DNA from: a virus
Length of the DNA: 25,311 nt
Virus record (IMG/VR): IMGVR_UViG_3300021425_000177
Coordinates: 1 to 25,311 of that record
Strand: one strand, 5' to 3'
Of the stretch, positions 13,777 through 19,398 are shown one piece after another; positions within the stretch are counted from its first letter, which is position 1; each line of letters starts with the position of its first letter. The translations under genes were made by a program, and so were the position numbers. The notes below the pieces were generated by a model. That model was not told the origin of the DNA. It saw nothing but the letters and a program-made list of their open reading frames with translations, and searched no databases.

Positions 13777-13926
13777 ATGTGGGGATACACAATCATTGGC
13801 CGCGATGGTGGCGAGGTTTACACGTCTGAACCTGAGTACGATTCGGAGCTTGAAGCGTACAAGGCGGGCGACTTAACTCTGTGCGATATGAATGAGGGAT
13901 CGGTGGACGTATGGCAAGACCTATAA
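13777..13926 (+). CDS. Small acidic hypothetical protein (49 aa)
   Basis: A 49-aa protein (MWGYTIIGRDGGEVYTSEPE at the start, ending in SVDVWQDL), rich in Asp/Glu. AGGGGA precedes ATG 13777. Its end overlaps the start of the sigma region-4-like gene by 16 bases, so translation is probably coupled. An acidic small protein coupled to a DNA-binding protein could be a partner or inhibitor; that is speculation. No family recognised. Confidence 0.6.
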   Translation: MWGYTIIGRDGGEVYTSEPEYDSELEAYKAGDLTLCDMNEGSVDVWQDL

Positions 13927-14114
13927 GCTACCCGTACCACATGACTCATCAAGAGATTGCGGATGAGTTAGGCATTAGCCGGGTAAGGGTTCGCCAGTTA
14001 GAGGCCAGCGGTATCAAGAAACTCCGCAAGCGTATGGCCTTACACCAATACTATCTGGACCACGTTAGTTCCAACTCTGAATCTCGTAATCAGGATCGCA
14101 TTCCTTACGCCTGA
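13911..14114 (+). CDS. Stand-alone sigma-70 region-4-like HTH protein
   Basis: A 67-aa protein whose residues 11-40 read MTHQEIADELGISRVRVRQLEASGIKKL in two parts (MTHQEIADELGISRVRVRQ, then LEASGIKKLRKRM). This closely follows sigma-70 region 4.2, whose typical form is T-x-E-E-[IV]-x2-x-[FL]-x-[VI]-[ST]-R-x-R-[IV]-R-Q-[IL]-E, then KLR. No region 2 or 3 is present, so it cannot be a full sigma factor; it may bind -35 DNA or core polymerase to redirect transcription. It is the last gene of the rightward operon and its 3' end overlaps the convergent HNH gene by 50 bases. Confidence 0.7.
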   Translation: MARPISYPYHMTHQEIADELGISRVRVRQLEASGIKKLRKRMALHQYYLDHVSSNSESRNQDRIPYA

Positions 14115-14451
14115 CCTCATCGCGGTAGTGCGCCGCGATTTCCTTTCTCACTGCCTCAGTCGTCTTGTAAATCTCATTACTGGTTAGGCGCAACTTATCC
14201 ATGCGCTCGTCCCCATACATCTCTCTCAGCCACTCGTGAAAAATTATTGGCTGTTCGGTCATATACCGATGGCAGTAGTGGCACATACTGACCGCGTTTG
14301 ACATGGCCCAGCGCAACCGCTTGTTACGTCGACCAAAAATATGACAGCACTCAAGTCGTCCTTGCTTGTGGCAGTGTAGACACTCTCCGTCACGTAGCCT
14401 TACAGCTTTGCTAAATGCCCTGTCCGCTGGCCCATTGTTGATTGTTGCCAT
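14065..14451 (-). CDS. HNH-type putative endonuclease
   Basis: A 128-aa protein with zinc-finger HNH features: a DGECLHCHKQGRLECCHIFG segment (CxxC then CH-IxGR), then KRLRWAMSNAVSMCHYCHRY (N and C-x-x-C-H). H, N and H are in the order expected for the beta-beta-alpha-metal nuclease fold. The sequence recalls HNH proteins in the recombination blocks of lambdoid and related phages. It may process recombination intermediates or nick DNA. It is the last gene of the leftward recombination operon and converges on the rightward operon with a 50-base overlap. Confidence 0.7.
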   Translation of the reverse strand: MATINNGPADRAFSKAVRLRDGECLHCHKQGRLECCHIFGRRNKRLRWAMSNAVSMCHYCHRYMTEQPIIFHEWLREMYGDERMDKLRLTSNEIYKTTEAVRKEIAAHYRDEVRRKECDPDYEIQSWN

Positions 14452-14617
14452 CGTCTTCCCTCGTGTATTGACGCTCTCGGAGAATAGCCTTCTCGCTGTT
14501 GCCGCAATCGCACGACCAGCCGTCCAGCTTGTGGGGGTACTCTTTACTAAACTGCGGCACCATGATCTTGTAGCATTCAGTGCACTTCATCTGGGGTAAA
14601 TATGATTTCAATGTCAT
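14411..14617 (-). CDS. Small zinc-ribbon-like protein
   Basis: A 68-aa protein with CTECYK (C-x-x-C) near residue 11 and CDCGN (C-x-C) about 25 residues later, a plausible four-cysteine metal site. I chose ATG 14617 (MTLKSYLPQM), which has GAGGG five bases upstream; the open frame reaches further back to 14665. The gene overlaps the ends of both neighbours. No family recognised. Small ribbon proteins in such operons often assist nucleic-acid transactions, but nothing here shows that. Confidence 0.55.
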   Translation of the reverse strand: MTLKSYLPQMKCTECYKIMVPQFSKEYPHKLDGWSCDCGNSEKAILRERQYTREDDGNNQQWASGQGI

Positions 14618-14822
14618 TTGATCCCTCATCAAATAAAGCAGAGACCCATATCTCCGCGAAGTCATCCAAACTCAGATCGACTGTGATCCCGTTAGCCGCC
14701 CAGCCTAGCACGTACACGTCACACTCTTTCGGGTTCTTGCCGCTGGTTGCGCCGCCGATATCCTGTGTCTTGATGAGCGCTTGACCTCCGCCCGGTAACG
14801 GACAACTGATAATCGGGATCAT
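14577..14822 (-). CDS. Hypothetical protein after the phosphoesterase
   Basis: An 81-aa protein (MIPIISCPLPGGGQALIKTQ at the start), with an acidic C-terminal half, LSLDDFAEIWVSALFDEG. GAGGT lies nine bases before the ATG, which overlaps the phosphoesterase stop as ATGA. No family recognised. Confidence 0.6.
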   Translation of the reverse strand: MIPIISCPLPGGGQALIKTQDIGGATSGKNPKECDVYVLGWAANGITVDLSLDDFAEIWVSALFDEGSNDIEIIFTPDEVH

Positions 14823-15985
14823 GCTTTTACCTCATCAATGCCGACCTTAAACCGGCTGTGCTCGCCATACTTCTTGTCGAGTATAACGCACGACATAGAC
14901 CTCGCTGAACCGTAGCCTGAAGCTGAATGATAAGCATCGGGTGGACATAGGACGCCAAACGATTCCAGGTGCAATCCGCCTAGCTCTGTCACAGTCCGAT
15001 GGTGGATATGACCGTGATACAGATACCGATAGCGAGTGCGGCCCCATTCCTCTGCGTAGTCTCTTGTCACAGCTTCATAAAGCGCCTGAGTCTTCACCCG
15101 GTCCCCATGATGTAGGACCACGAGAGTCTCGCCCCATTCGAAGTGAATCCACTTGGAGAAGTTATCAAAAACCTTGACCCGTGGCTCGTTCGCAAAGTAG
15201 AGGCGCATCATTTCATTCAGCCACAGACTGGCATCGGGATCGTGATTGCCCCGCACGTTGATCAGCCAGACTTCCTTGTGCGTCTCCAGCATACGAGTGA
15301 TCAAGACTCTGAATAGATTGCCGACAATGCGGATGACGCGGCCAAGCCTTCCATCGACATCGACGGGGGTTCCTTTCGCTGTCTTGTTGTCACTTGAGTT
15401 GGCATGAAGGAAGTCACCCAAGTTAATCAGTGCGCCCACTTCCGAATCACCCGCAACTGATACCAGCTTATCGACGGCTTTAATCAATACATCCTGAGCT
15501 ATGTTTGTATCCCAATCATCGCCACCCGTCTCAGGGGACCAGCAGAGCGCGTTCAGGTGATGATCTCCAATGAGGTAAGCCGATAGCCTATCTGCTTCCT
15601 TCGCCGCTTCTGGGGCTTGTACGGGCTTGTAAAGGCCATCTATCTCTTCAAGGAATCCAGCCTTGAATGCCTCAAGCGCGGCCTCAAGCATTGCCTCTTT
15701 ATCAGCAATAGACTTCACCCACTGGTTAATGGGTTTCCCTTCATCATTGTACAGCGTTGAGACACCACGGATTTTAAAGACATCCGGGACCGTATGGATC
15801 ATGTCATGCTGGGGCGAGTAGCCTTGAGAAGCGGCACGATCAGAAATGTTCTTCAGCGTACTCTTGACCGTCTCTCGGGCAATACCTAAGTTCCGCCCGA
15901 TCTCAGTCTTGTTCATGCCAGACTCGTAAAGCCTGACGATCTCCGCTTGTCGTTCAGTGTTGCAATACTCAATTAAGCTCATCAT
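14819..15985 (-). CDS. HTH-metallophosphoesterase fusion protein
   Basis: A 388-aa protein. Residues about 10-48 form a helix-turn-helix (AEIVRLYESGMNKTEIGRNL, then GIARETVKSTLKNI) like resolvase or transposase-type HTHs. Residues about 134-385 are a calcineurin-like phosphoesterase with metal-binding motifs GDHH (140-143), NLGDFLH (188-194), RGNHD (245-249), HHGD (292-295) and GHIHH (325-329). All key residues are present, so a metal-dependent phosphodiesterase or nuclease of DNA or nucleotides is likely. The HTH suggests DNA targeting. It follows the NinB-like gene in the recombination operon. GGGGGGAG precedes two adjacent ATGs (15985 and 15982); which is used is unclear. Confidence 0.8.
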   Translation of the reverse strand: MMSLIEYCNTERQAEIVRLYESGMNKTEIGRNLGIARETVKSTLKNISDRAASQGYSPQHDMIHTVPDVFKIRGVSTLYNDEGKPINQWVKSIADKEAMLEAALEAFKAGFLEEIDGLYKPVQAPEAAKEADRLSAYLIGDHHLNALCWSPETGGDDWDTNIAQDVLIKAVDKLVSVAGDSEVGALINLGDFLHANSSDNKTAKGTPVDVDGRLGRVIRIVGNLFRVLITRMLETHKEVWLINVRGNHDPDASLWLNEMMRLYFANEPRVKVFDNFSKWIHFEWGETLVVLHHGDRVKTQALYEAVTRDYAEEWGRTRYRYLYHGHIHHRTVTELGGLHLESFGVLCPPDAYHSASGYGSARSMSCVILDKKYGEHSRFKVGIDEVKA

Positions 15986-16002
15986 CTCCCCCCGGATTGA
16001 TG

Positions 16003-16398
16003 TTAAGTGCGCCTCCCAAATGGCACGTTGATCGAGTATTTTTCGACAAGCAGTCTACTCAAGACCTCGTAAATGTCGTTGACCTCCATGGGATTGATCT
16101 TCCTCGTGGACTCAACGCCGGTTACAGCCTTTTGAATTGGTCGCCACATATAGTCCTTGATCAGGTACATAGTGGGTTCGATAGGTACGCCGTCTTTGAT
16201 GACGGCCTTCATGTCCATACCGTGTGCCGCCATAACACTAGCGACCTCACGGCAATATGCGTGAATGGCATCGTTCTGCTTTCCGGTACGGGTGACAGGG
16301 ATAATCTCGTAGATATGTCCCTTGTTCTGATTAGCCCGGATGTACTCACAGAACTGATCGGCTTGATACTTGTTGTTTACGAACCAGCGCTCGCTCAT
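16003..16398 (-). CDS. NinB-like recombination protein
   Basis: A 131-aa protein with an N-terminal part rich in aromatic and charged residues, TRTGKQNDAIHAYCREVASV (56-75), and a C-terminal STRKINPMEVNDIYEVLSRL motif (about 96-115) ending near PFGRR. The QN-x-x-x-HAYCREVA helix and the T-x-K-[IL]-x-x-x-[ED]-x-x-D-x-[YI]-[EN] helix followed by a short basic C-terminus fit the NinB/Orf family. Lambda Orf is a recombination mediator that binds SSB and single-stranded DNA. Its ATG overlaps the previous stop (ATGA). Presence of SSB and an annealing protein upstream supports the call. Confidence 0.6.
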   Translation of the reverse strand: MSERWFVNNKYQADQFCEYIRANQNKGHIYEIIPVTRTGKQNDAIHAYCREVASVMAAHGMDMKAVIKDGVPIEPTMYLIKDYMWRPIQKAVTGVESTRKINPMEVNDIYEVLSRLLVEKYSINVPFGRRT

Positions 16399-16778
16399 GC
16401 GGTTACTCGCTCGCCTTCAAACGTCACGTACTGCCCATACTTTTCGAGACAATATGCTCGATAGCTTTCTGATTTCATAAAGTCGTGGGTGATATCGTCT
16501 GCAAAGCTCCAAGCCTTCAGTCCGATTTTACCACTATTTTCCTGCAATTTCGCGGCAAATGGGGACACGCCCTTTTCCATGTCCGCCGCCCGCTTGAGCC
16601 ATGAGGTTATGAACTGCTTGATTCCTCGTGGCGTCTTGCGTTTCTTTGGGTTGGCATCGCACCACATAGCCATCGCATTAAGCTCGGCAAAGACATCGAC
16701 AGTTGAATAAGCCTGTTGCAGTTGGATCAGGTATTCATCGTCGGGTTCGTAGTAAGTACCGTCATTTAAAATAATCAT
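16395..16778 (-). CDS. Phage replication-protein C-terminal-type domain, stand-alone
   Basis: A 127-aa protein. The stretch WCDANPKKRKTPRGIKQFIT followed by SWLKRAAD (about 45-72) is the pattern W-x-x-x-NP-x-[KR]-[KR]-K-T-x2-G-x3-FI-x-x-WL-x-R, which I associate with the C-terminal part of phage replication initiator or helicase-loader proteins. The large DNA-binding N-terminal half of such proteins is missing. ATG 16778 has GGGAA six bases upstream; GTG 16784 is also in frame. It may be a loader-interaction module acting alone or a remnant. It is coupled to the NinB-like gene. Confidence 0.5.
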   Translation of the reverse strand: MIILNDGTYYEPDDEYLIQLQQAYSTVDVFAELNAMAMWCDANPKKRKTPRGIKQFITSWLKRAADMEKGVSPFAAKLQENSGKIGLKAWSFADDITHDFMKSESYRAYCLEKYGQYVTFEGERVTA

Positions 16779-16798
16779 CCACACTTCCCTTTTAATGC

Positions 16799-16812
16799 CG
16801 GAGCAAGCTCCG
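16799..16812 (-). other. Intergenic hairpin before the replication-domain gene
   Basis: CGGAGC-AA-GCTCCG, a near-perfect palindrome (as RNA a five-pair stem with a CAAG-type loop), followed leftward by GGCATTAAAAGGGAAG and the start codon. There is no T run on either side. It matches the hairpin-then-ribosome-site pattern seen elsewhere in the window. Confidence 0.5.
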
Positions 16813-16817
16813 ACAAA

Positions 16818-17057
16818 TCAGTTAGTTAATAATGACGAGCTATGATTACTGTATCGAATCTTGACATCTATCCGCTTGATCTGCTCTCGACCAGCGGGGC
16901 GCATCATAGAGAGGGTCAACTCCGTCTCCGACGTTCTTAGGTTCGTCGGCCTAACGCCCAGTAATCTCTGACAAAAATGAGGATGAAGGGAAACACGGAA
17001 TGGTTTTGTAGTGTATAATCCATTCATCTTCACGATTTGACCCCTTGAAGATATCAC
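16818..17057 (-). CDS. Small basic hypothetical protein, GTG start
   Basis: A 79-aa protein (from VISSRGQIVKMNGLYTTKPF), basic, probably beta-rich at first and polar at the C-terminus (RIDVKIRYSNHSSSLLTN). I chose GTG 17057 because AAGGGAGG stands six bases upstream. The ATG at 17084 lies against the GC hairpin and lacks a spaced ribosome site; ATG 17027 is a further alternative. No family recognised. The region upstream of its start would be covered by a possible rightward antisense RNA. Confidence 0.45.
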   Translation of the reverse strand: MISSRGQIVKMNGLYTTKPFRVSLHPHFCQRLLGVRPTNLRTSETELTLSMMRPAGREQIKRIDVKIRYSNHSSSLLTN

Positions 17058-17084
17058 GTAGTCCCTCCCTTGGACAAGTGACAT

Positions 17085-17110
17085 GCCCCTCGCGAGAGGG
17101 GCTTTTTTTT
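17085..17110 (+). terminator. Strong intrinsic terminator facing right
   Basis: GCCCCTC-GCGA-GAGGGGC followed by eight T residues: a seven-pair GC stem, GNRA-type tetraloop and U tract, a textbook terminator for rightward RNA. All genes here are leftward. For leftward RNA the same stem is preceded by an A run and does not look like a terminator. Confidence 0.7.
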
Positions 17111-17318
17111 ACTCATCCGAAGCCTTCTGCTCAACCAAGTGATACCTGGCGTACCGCTTGCCATCCTTATTGGCTATCTCCGTGTGTATCTGATGACCGC
17201 TCATACGAAGGTCATTGATACGTGCGGCCAGCCTGAAGCACCCATAGTTGTTTAGGGCGTCCATAGCCGTAATCGGGCCTTTGGTTAAGTGGTTAAGAAT
17301 CTGCGCTGAATGGCTCAT
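17109..17318 (-). CDS. HTH_39-type winged helix protein
   Basis: A 69-aa protein: SAQILNHLTKGPITAMDALN then YGCFRLAARINDLRMSGHQI and RYARYHL at the end. This fits the short phage HTH_39 family, a winged helix in which ILxHL, A-x-x-x-x-G, RL-x-x-RI-x-x-L and GY/H-x-I are conserved. Likely a small DNA-binding regulator. Its ATG overlaps the preceding HTH gene's stop (ATGA), so two DNA-binding proteins are made together. Confidence 0.75.
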   Translation of the reverse strand: MSHSAQILNHLTKGPITAMDALNNYGCFRLAARINDLRMSGHQIHTEIANKDGKRYARYHLVEQKASDE

Positions 17319-17539
17319 GCTTTCTCCCTGTATGGCAGATCAAGGAACGTCTCGAAATCCATTTCAAAACGCTCCGCGAAATCAACTATCCGGCCAAGGC
17401 TTGCGTCCTTGCTCTTACGCCATCTGCCGATAGTCATCTCAGTCACACCAAACTCTTCCGCCAGTTGTTTGTTACTGACACGGAATTGCTTTTGTGCTGT
17501 CCGTAGCGACAGACCAATATCAAAATGGAATGTCGTCAC
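17315..17539 (-). CDS. XRE-like HTH regulator, GTG start inside SSB gene
   Basis: A 74-aa protein with an HTH reading SNKQLAEEFGVTEMTIGRWR (21-40), then a SLGRIVDFAERFEMDFETFL helix pair. The pattern Q-L-A-E-x-x-G-V-x-x-x-T-[IV]-x-[RK]-W is that of Cro/XRE-type DNA-binding domains. I place the start at GTG 17539, which overlaps the DDIPF codons of SSB by 20 bases; the open frame extends back to 17659 but that part runs inside SSB. It may autoregulate this operon or act on the divergent region at 13150-13260. Confidence 0.6.
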   Translation of the reverse strand: MTTFHFDIGLSLRTAQKQFRVSNKQLAEEFGVTEMTIGRWRKSKDASLGRIVDFAERFEMDFETFLDLPYREKA

Positions 17540-17822
17540 TGAACTGCTCTGTGGCGGCTGAGGTGGCGAGGGTGCTTCTGACTTGCTGAACGCCATCCGC
17601 ATGAACTTTTGCCGGGTCTGGCTCCCATGTGTCGAGCTTGGCATAAATCTTGTCTCCACTTTTTGCTTTAAGAACTTGAAGGTTTACCCAGTCGCCCGAC
17701 TGAGAATTGATGAACGGAACGAACTCCGACTTTTTGATTGACAGATTGCACACCACAAAATCCGGTGCGTTCTCTTTACGCTTGCAGATCAATCCATCCG
17801 CGAACACTGTTTCTTTACTCAT
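17520..17822 (-). CDS. Single-stranded DNA-binding protein (SSB-like)
   Basis: A 100-aa protein with strand-rich N-terminal region (FADGLICKRKENAPDFVVCN, LSIKKSEFVPFINS) fitting a short OB fold, a Thr/Ala-rich linker and the C-terminal tip FSDDIPF. That acidic tip ending in D-D-I-P-F is the diagnostic SSB tail that recruits replication and recombination proteins. It is short (about 100 aa against 110-180 typical), so the OB fold must be minimal. ATG 17822 overlaps the annealing protein's stop (ATGA), a classic phage annealase-SSB pair. Confidence 0.85.
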   Translation of the reverse strand: MSKETVFADGLICKRKENAPDFVVCNLSIKKSEFVPFINSQSGDWVNLQVLKAKSGDKIYAKLDTWEPDPAKVHADGVQQVRSTLATSAATEQFSDDIPF

Positions 17823-18415
17823 GCTGTCTCTCCCAAGATTAGCTTTCGTGCTTCGTTAAACTCATTGCTTTTGAGATCACTGCGCTCGGCAGTCGTGAAG
17901 ATGCCGCCCTTGCTAGGTGCAACCCACAAGGCTTTCTTGTCTTCATTGCTGATCTCGCCCCACGCCTCTGCTACGGCCTCCCATGCCCGTAATGCGAGAT
18001 GTTCTTTGATGAAATAAACAGACGCATAGTTACGCTGTAGCGCTTCGTTGTGAGCCATGATTGGCCCAGTGTCTTGTTGCTGTTGGATAGCGTTGACCAC
18101 TTCATCGGCGCTTGCTATCTGTAGTTCCTCGCCAGCCATCCCGAAGAATGCCAAGGCCCGGCCCACTGCTGAACTCTCCGCCACTTCCATCGCGGCCTGT
18201 GCATTGATCTTACTAGCGGCACGTACTTCTTCAGCGTGGCCTGTAGCGATGACTACGTTGCCCATAGAGATGGTGGCCTTCATAACAACCAGCACATCAT
18301 TGGCCTCTACGATCTCAGTTGCTATCGTAAAGTCTGGATGTTTAGCCCTAAACTCTGCGACCCTTAGTGCCACGGTTTTATATTCTTTACCGTGGATTTT
18401 TACGACGCCATTCAT
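17819..18415 (-). CDS. Single-strand annealing recombinase (ERF/Rad52-like)
   Basis: A 198-aa protein. Residues about 10-90 give a beta-beta-alpha-type core (KTVALRVAEFRAKHPDFTIA, then VVMKATISMGNVVIATGHAE) followed by EESSAVGR-type helix NAQAAMEVAESSAVGRALAF and FGMAG. The A-x-E-x-[SA]-A-[VI]-GRAL signature is typical of ERF and related phage annealing proteins of the Rad52-like superfamily, which bind single-stranded DNA and anneal homologous strands. The C-terminal half is helical. The SSB gene follows with an ATGA overlap and the NinB-like gene lies further on, forming a recombination module. ERF versus another SSAP family is not certain. Confidence 0.75.
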   Translation of the reverse strand: MNGVVKIHGKEYKTVALRVAEFRAKHPDFTIATEIVEANDVLVVMKATISMGNVVIATGHAEEVRAASKINAQAAMEVAESSAVGRALAFFGMAGEELQIASADEVVNAIQQQQDTGPIMAHNEALQRNYASVYFIKEHLALRAWEAVAEAWGEISNEDKKALWVAPSKGGIFTTAERSDLKSNEFNEARKLILGETA

Positions 18416-18630
18416 AGCGTTTCTCCTGCGTGTTGTGATGCGTCTCGCATCTGGGTTAAGGCATAGCCATCGGCATAGCCTGAAAGGTACATATCCGTAG
18501 CCGGATACTTCTGGCAGTTACATTCCAAGCCATCCATGAATCCCTTGCGGAACTCACGGCTTGCGACCTGTAGCCAGTCTTTATAGCGCTCGGTGAGAAA
18601 GTCCTCATCGGACCTAGATAGATCAATCAT
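18412..18630 (-). CDS. Small hypothetical protein with repeated (F/Y)xxG(F/Y)xxG motif
   Basis: A 72-aa protein with FRKGFMDGLECN (about 27-38) and YLSGYADGYALT (about 48-59). These two matching [FY]-x-x-G-[FY]-x-[DG]-G elements suggest an internal duplication of short helices. I recall such YxxGYxxG repeats in small phage proteins of unknown function. ATG overlaps on both sides (ATGA with the neighbours) place it in the recombination operon. GGGGGAGGA precedes its ATG. Confidence 0.65.
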   Translation of the reverse strand: MIDLSRSDEDFLTERYKDWLQVASREFRKGFMDGLECNCQKYPATDMYLSGYADGYALTQMRDASQHAGETL

Positions 18631-18950
18631 TGGTAATCCTCCCCCATGTCGCGAGCGTGCTTCTCAGCTTCATCCTCGATGAGGCCGACAATCATTGACT
18701 CGGAATAGTTCCACAGCATTTCGCGGGTTTTTTGTACGACGACAGCCGGGTCAACCTCATCATTGAATATGAGGTCTACCCATTCGATCTCACTGCCAGT
18801 TTGTTGCATTGCGGTAGGTGCAATCTCGGATGAGATTTCTTCGACATCGCACATAATCTCCCGACGGATCTCAGGGTCAGTGATGTCGTGATAGTTTTCC
18901 TCCCATGAAGGGTGGTTGATCAGGATTTCATAGAAATCAAAACGTGCCAT
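18627..18950 (-). CDS. Hypothetical acidic protein, first gene of the recombination operon
   Basis: A 107-aa acidic, helix-rich protein (MARFDFYEILINHPSWEENY at the start, LIEDEAEKHARDMGEDYQ at the end). CCAAGGGAG lies nine bases before ATG 18950. It opens the long leftward operon. No family recognised. Acidic, Asp/Glu-heavy early proteins can be host-takeover or DNA-mimic proteins, but nothing specific supports that here. Confidence 0.65.
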   Translation of the reverse strand: MARFDFYEILINHPSWEENYHDITDPEIRREIMCDVEEISSEIAPTAMQQTGSEIEWVDLIFNDEVDPAVVVQKTREMLWNYSESMIVGLIEDEAEKHARDMGEDYQ

Positions 18951-18958
18951 TTGTCATC

Positions 18959-18983
18959 TCCCTTGGTTAGTTCCACATGGAAC
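18959..18983 (-). promoter_or_regulatory. Leader palindrome plus CTAACCAAGGGA module
   Basis: Leftward, GTTCCATGTGGAAC (18983-18970) is a perfect palindrome apart from its central TG; as RNA it is GUUCC-AUGU-GGAAC. It runs directly into CTAACCAAGGGA, the same 12-mer found at 13280-13291. It starts about where transcription should begin, so it can act as a leader hairpin or as a DNA operator. Confidence 0.6.
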
Positions 18984-18990
18984 AATAAAC

Positions 18991-19019
18991 ATATTAAGTT
19001 ATGTTTTAGGGGAATGCAA
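18991..19019 (-). promoter_or_regulatory. Leftward sigma-70-like promoter of the recombination operon
   Basis: Leftward, TTGCAT (19019-19014), a 17-base AT-rich spacer and TAATAT (18996-18991). Four of six -10 bases and three of six -35 bases match consensus. It lies in the only gap (18951-19032) between the lysis genes and this operon, and its predicted start falls at the palindrome. Confidence 0.5.
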
Positions 19020-19032
19020 ACACTTTATGTTG

Positions 19033-19398
19033 TTATTTGGGGTAGTACGTCCACATGACTGGCGTGGTTGTGCGTCCATCAAGATGCACAAAGCCATTGC
19101 CAATGCCTATGCCTTTGAAGTAATCCATCTTCAACGCTTCACGGACAAGGGTTAGCCGATCAAGGCTGTTGGTCACTACGATGTCAGCCGCGAGACCTTG
19201 GCAGTGGTAGCCTGTGCCGGGTTCTTTCTTACGTGCCTCAACCGGGTGAGTCGCATCCCTGTAGGCAGACGTAATGATAAAGGGGAAGCCGCATATCCCT
19301 CTGAGCGTATCGAGGTTACGGATGAACTCGGAATCCATGGAGTTGAGGTTCGTATGCGTACAGTTGAACTCTTCGAGTCTGAAATACTTGAAGCTCAT
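19033..19398 (-). CDS. M15-family peptidase endolysin
   Basis: A 121-aa single-domain D-Ala-D-Ala carboxypeptidase-type enzyme that cleaves peptidoglycan cross-bridges. Zinc ligands are visible as His65 and Asp72 in GYHCQGLAADI (H-x6-D) and His105 in GFVHLD (102-107), with the catalytic acid in that last motif. An upstream ITSAYRDATH segment is also typical. Length fits the short M15A/phage endolysin type without a cell-wall-binding domain. No signal peptide, so release needs the holin gene at 19523-19918. ATGA overlap with the preceding 42-aa gene. Confidence 0.88.
   Translation of the reverse strand: MSFKYFRLEEFNCTHTNLNSMDSEFIRNLDTLRGICGFPFIITSAYRDATHPVEARKKEPGTGYHCQGLAADIVVTNSLDRLTLVREALKMDYFKGIGIGNGFVHLDGRTTTPVMWTYYPK

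Noticed and set aside
15997-16464. A 155-codon frame antisense to the NinB-like gene.
   Set aside because: It lies wholly opposite well-supported coupled genes and lacks a motif; a shadow of codon bias.
18057-18500. A 147-codon antisense frame opposite the annealing protein gene.
   Set aside because: Ala/Ser/Thr-rich mirror of the sense frame with no ribosome site seen; no evidence of expression.
18963-18985. The palindrome TGTTCCATGTGGAACT resembles a bacterial parS partition site (TGTT-N-CACGTG-N-AACA).
   Set aside because: It lacks the central CACGTG (has CATGTG), occurs once, and no ParA/ParB gene is in view. The leader or operator reading explains its position better.
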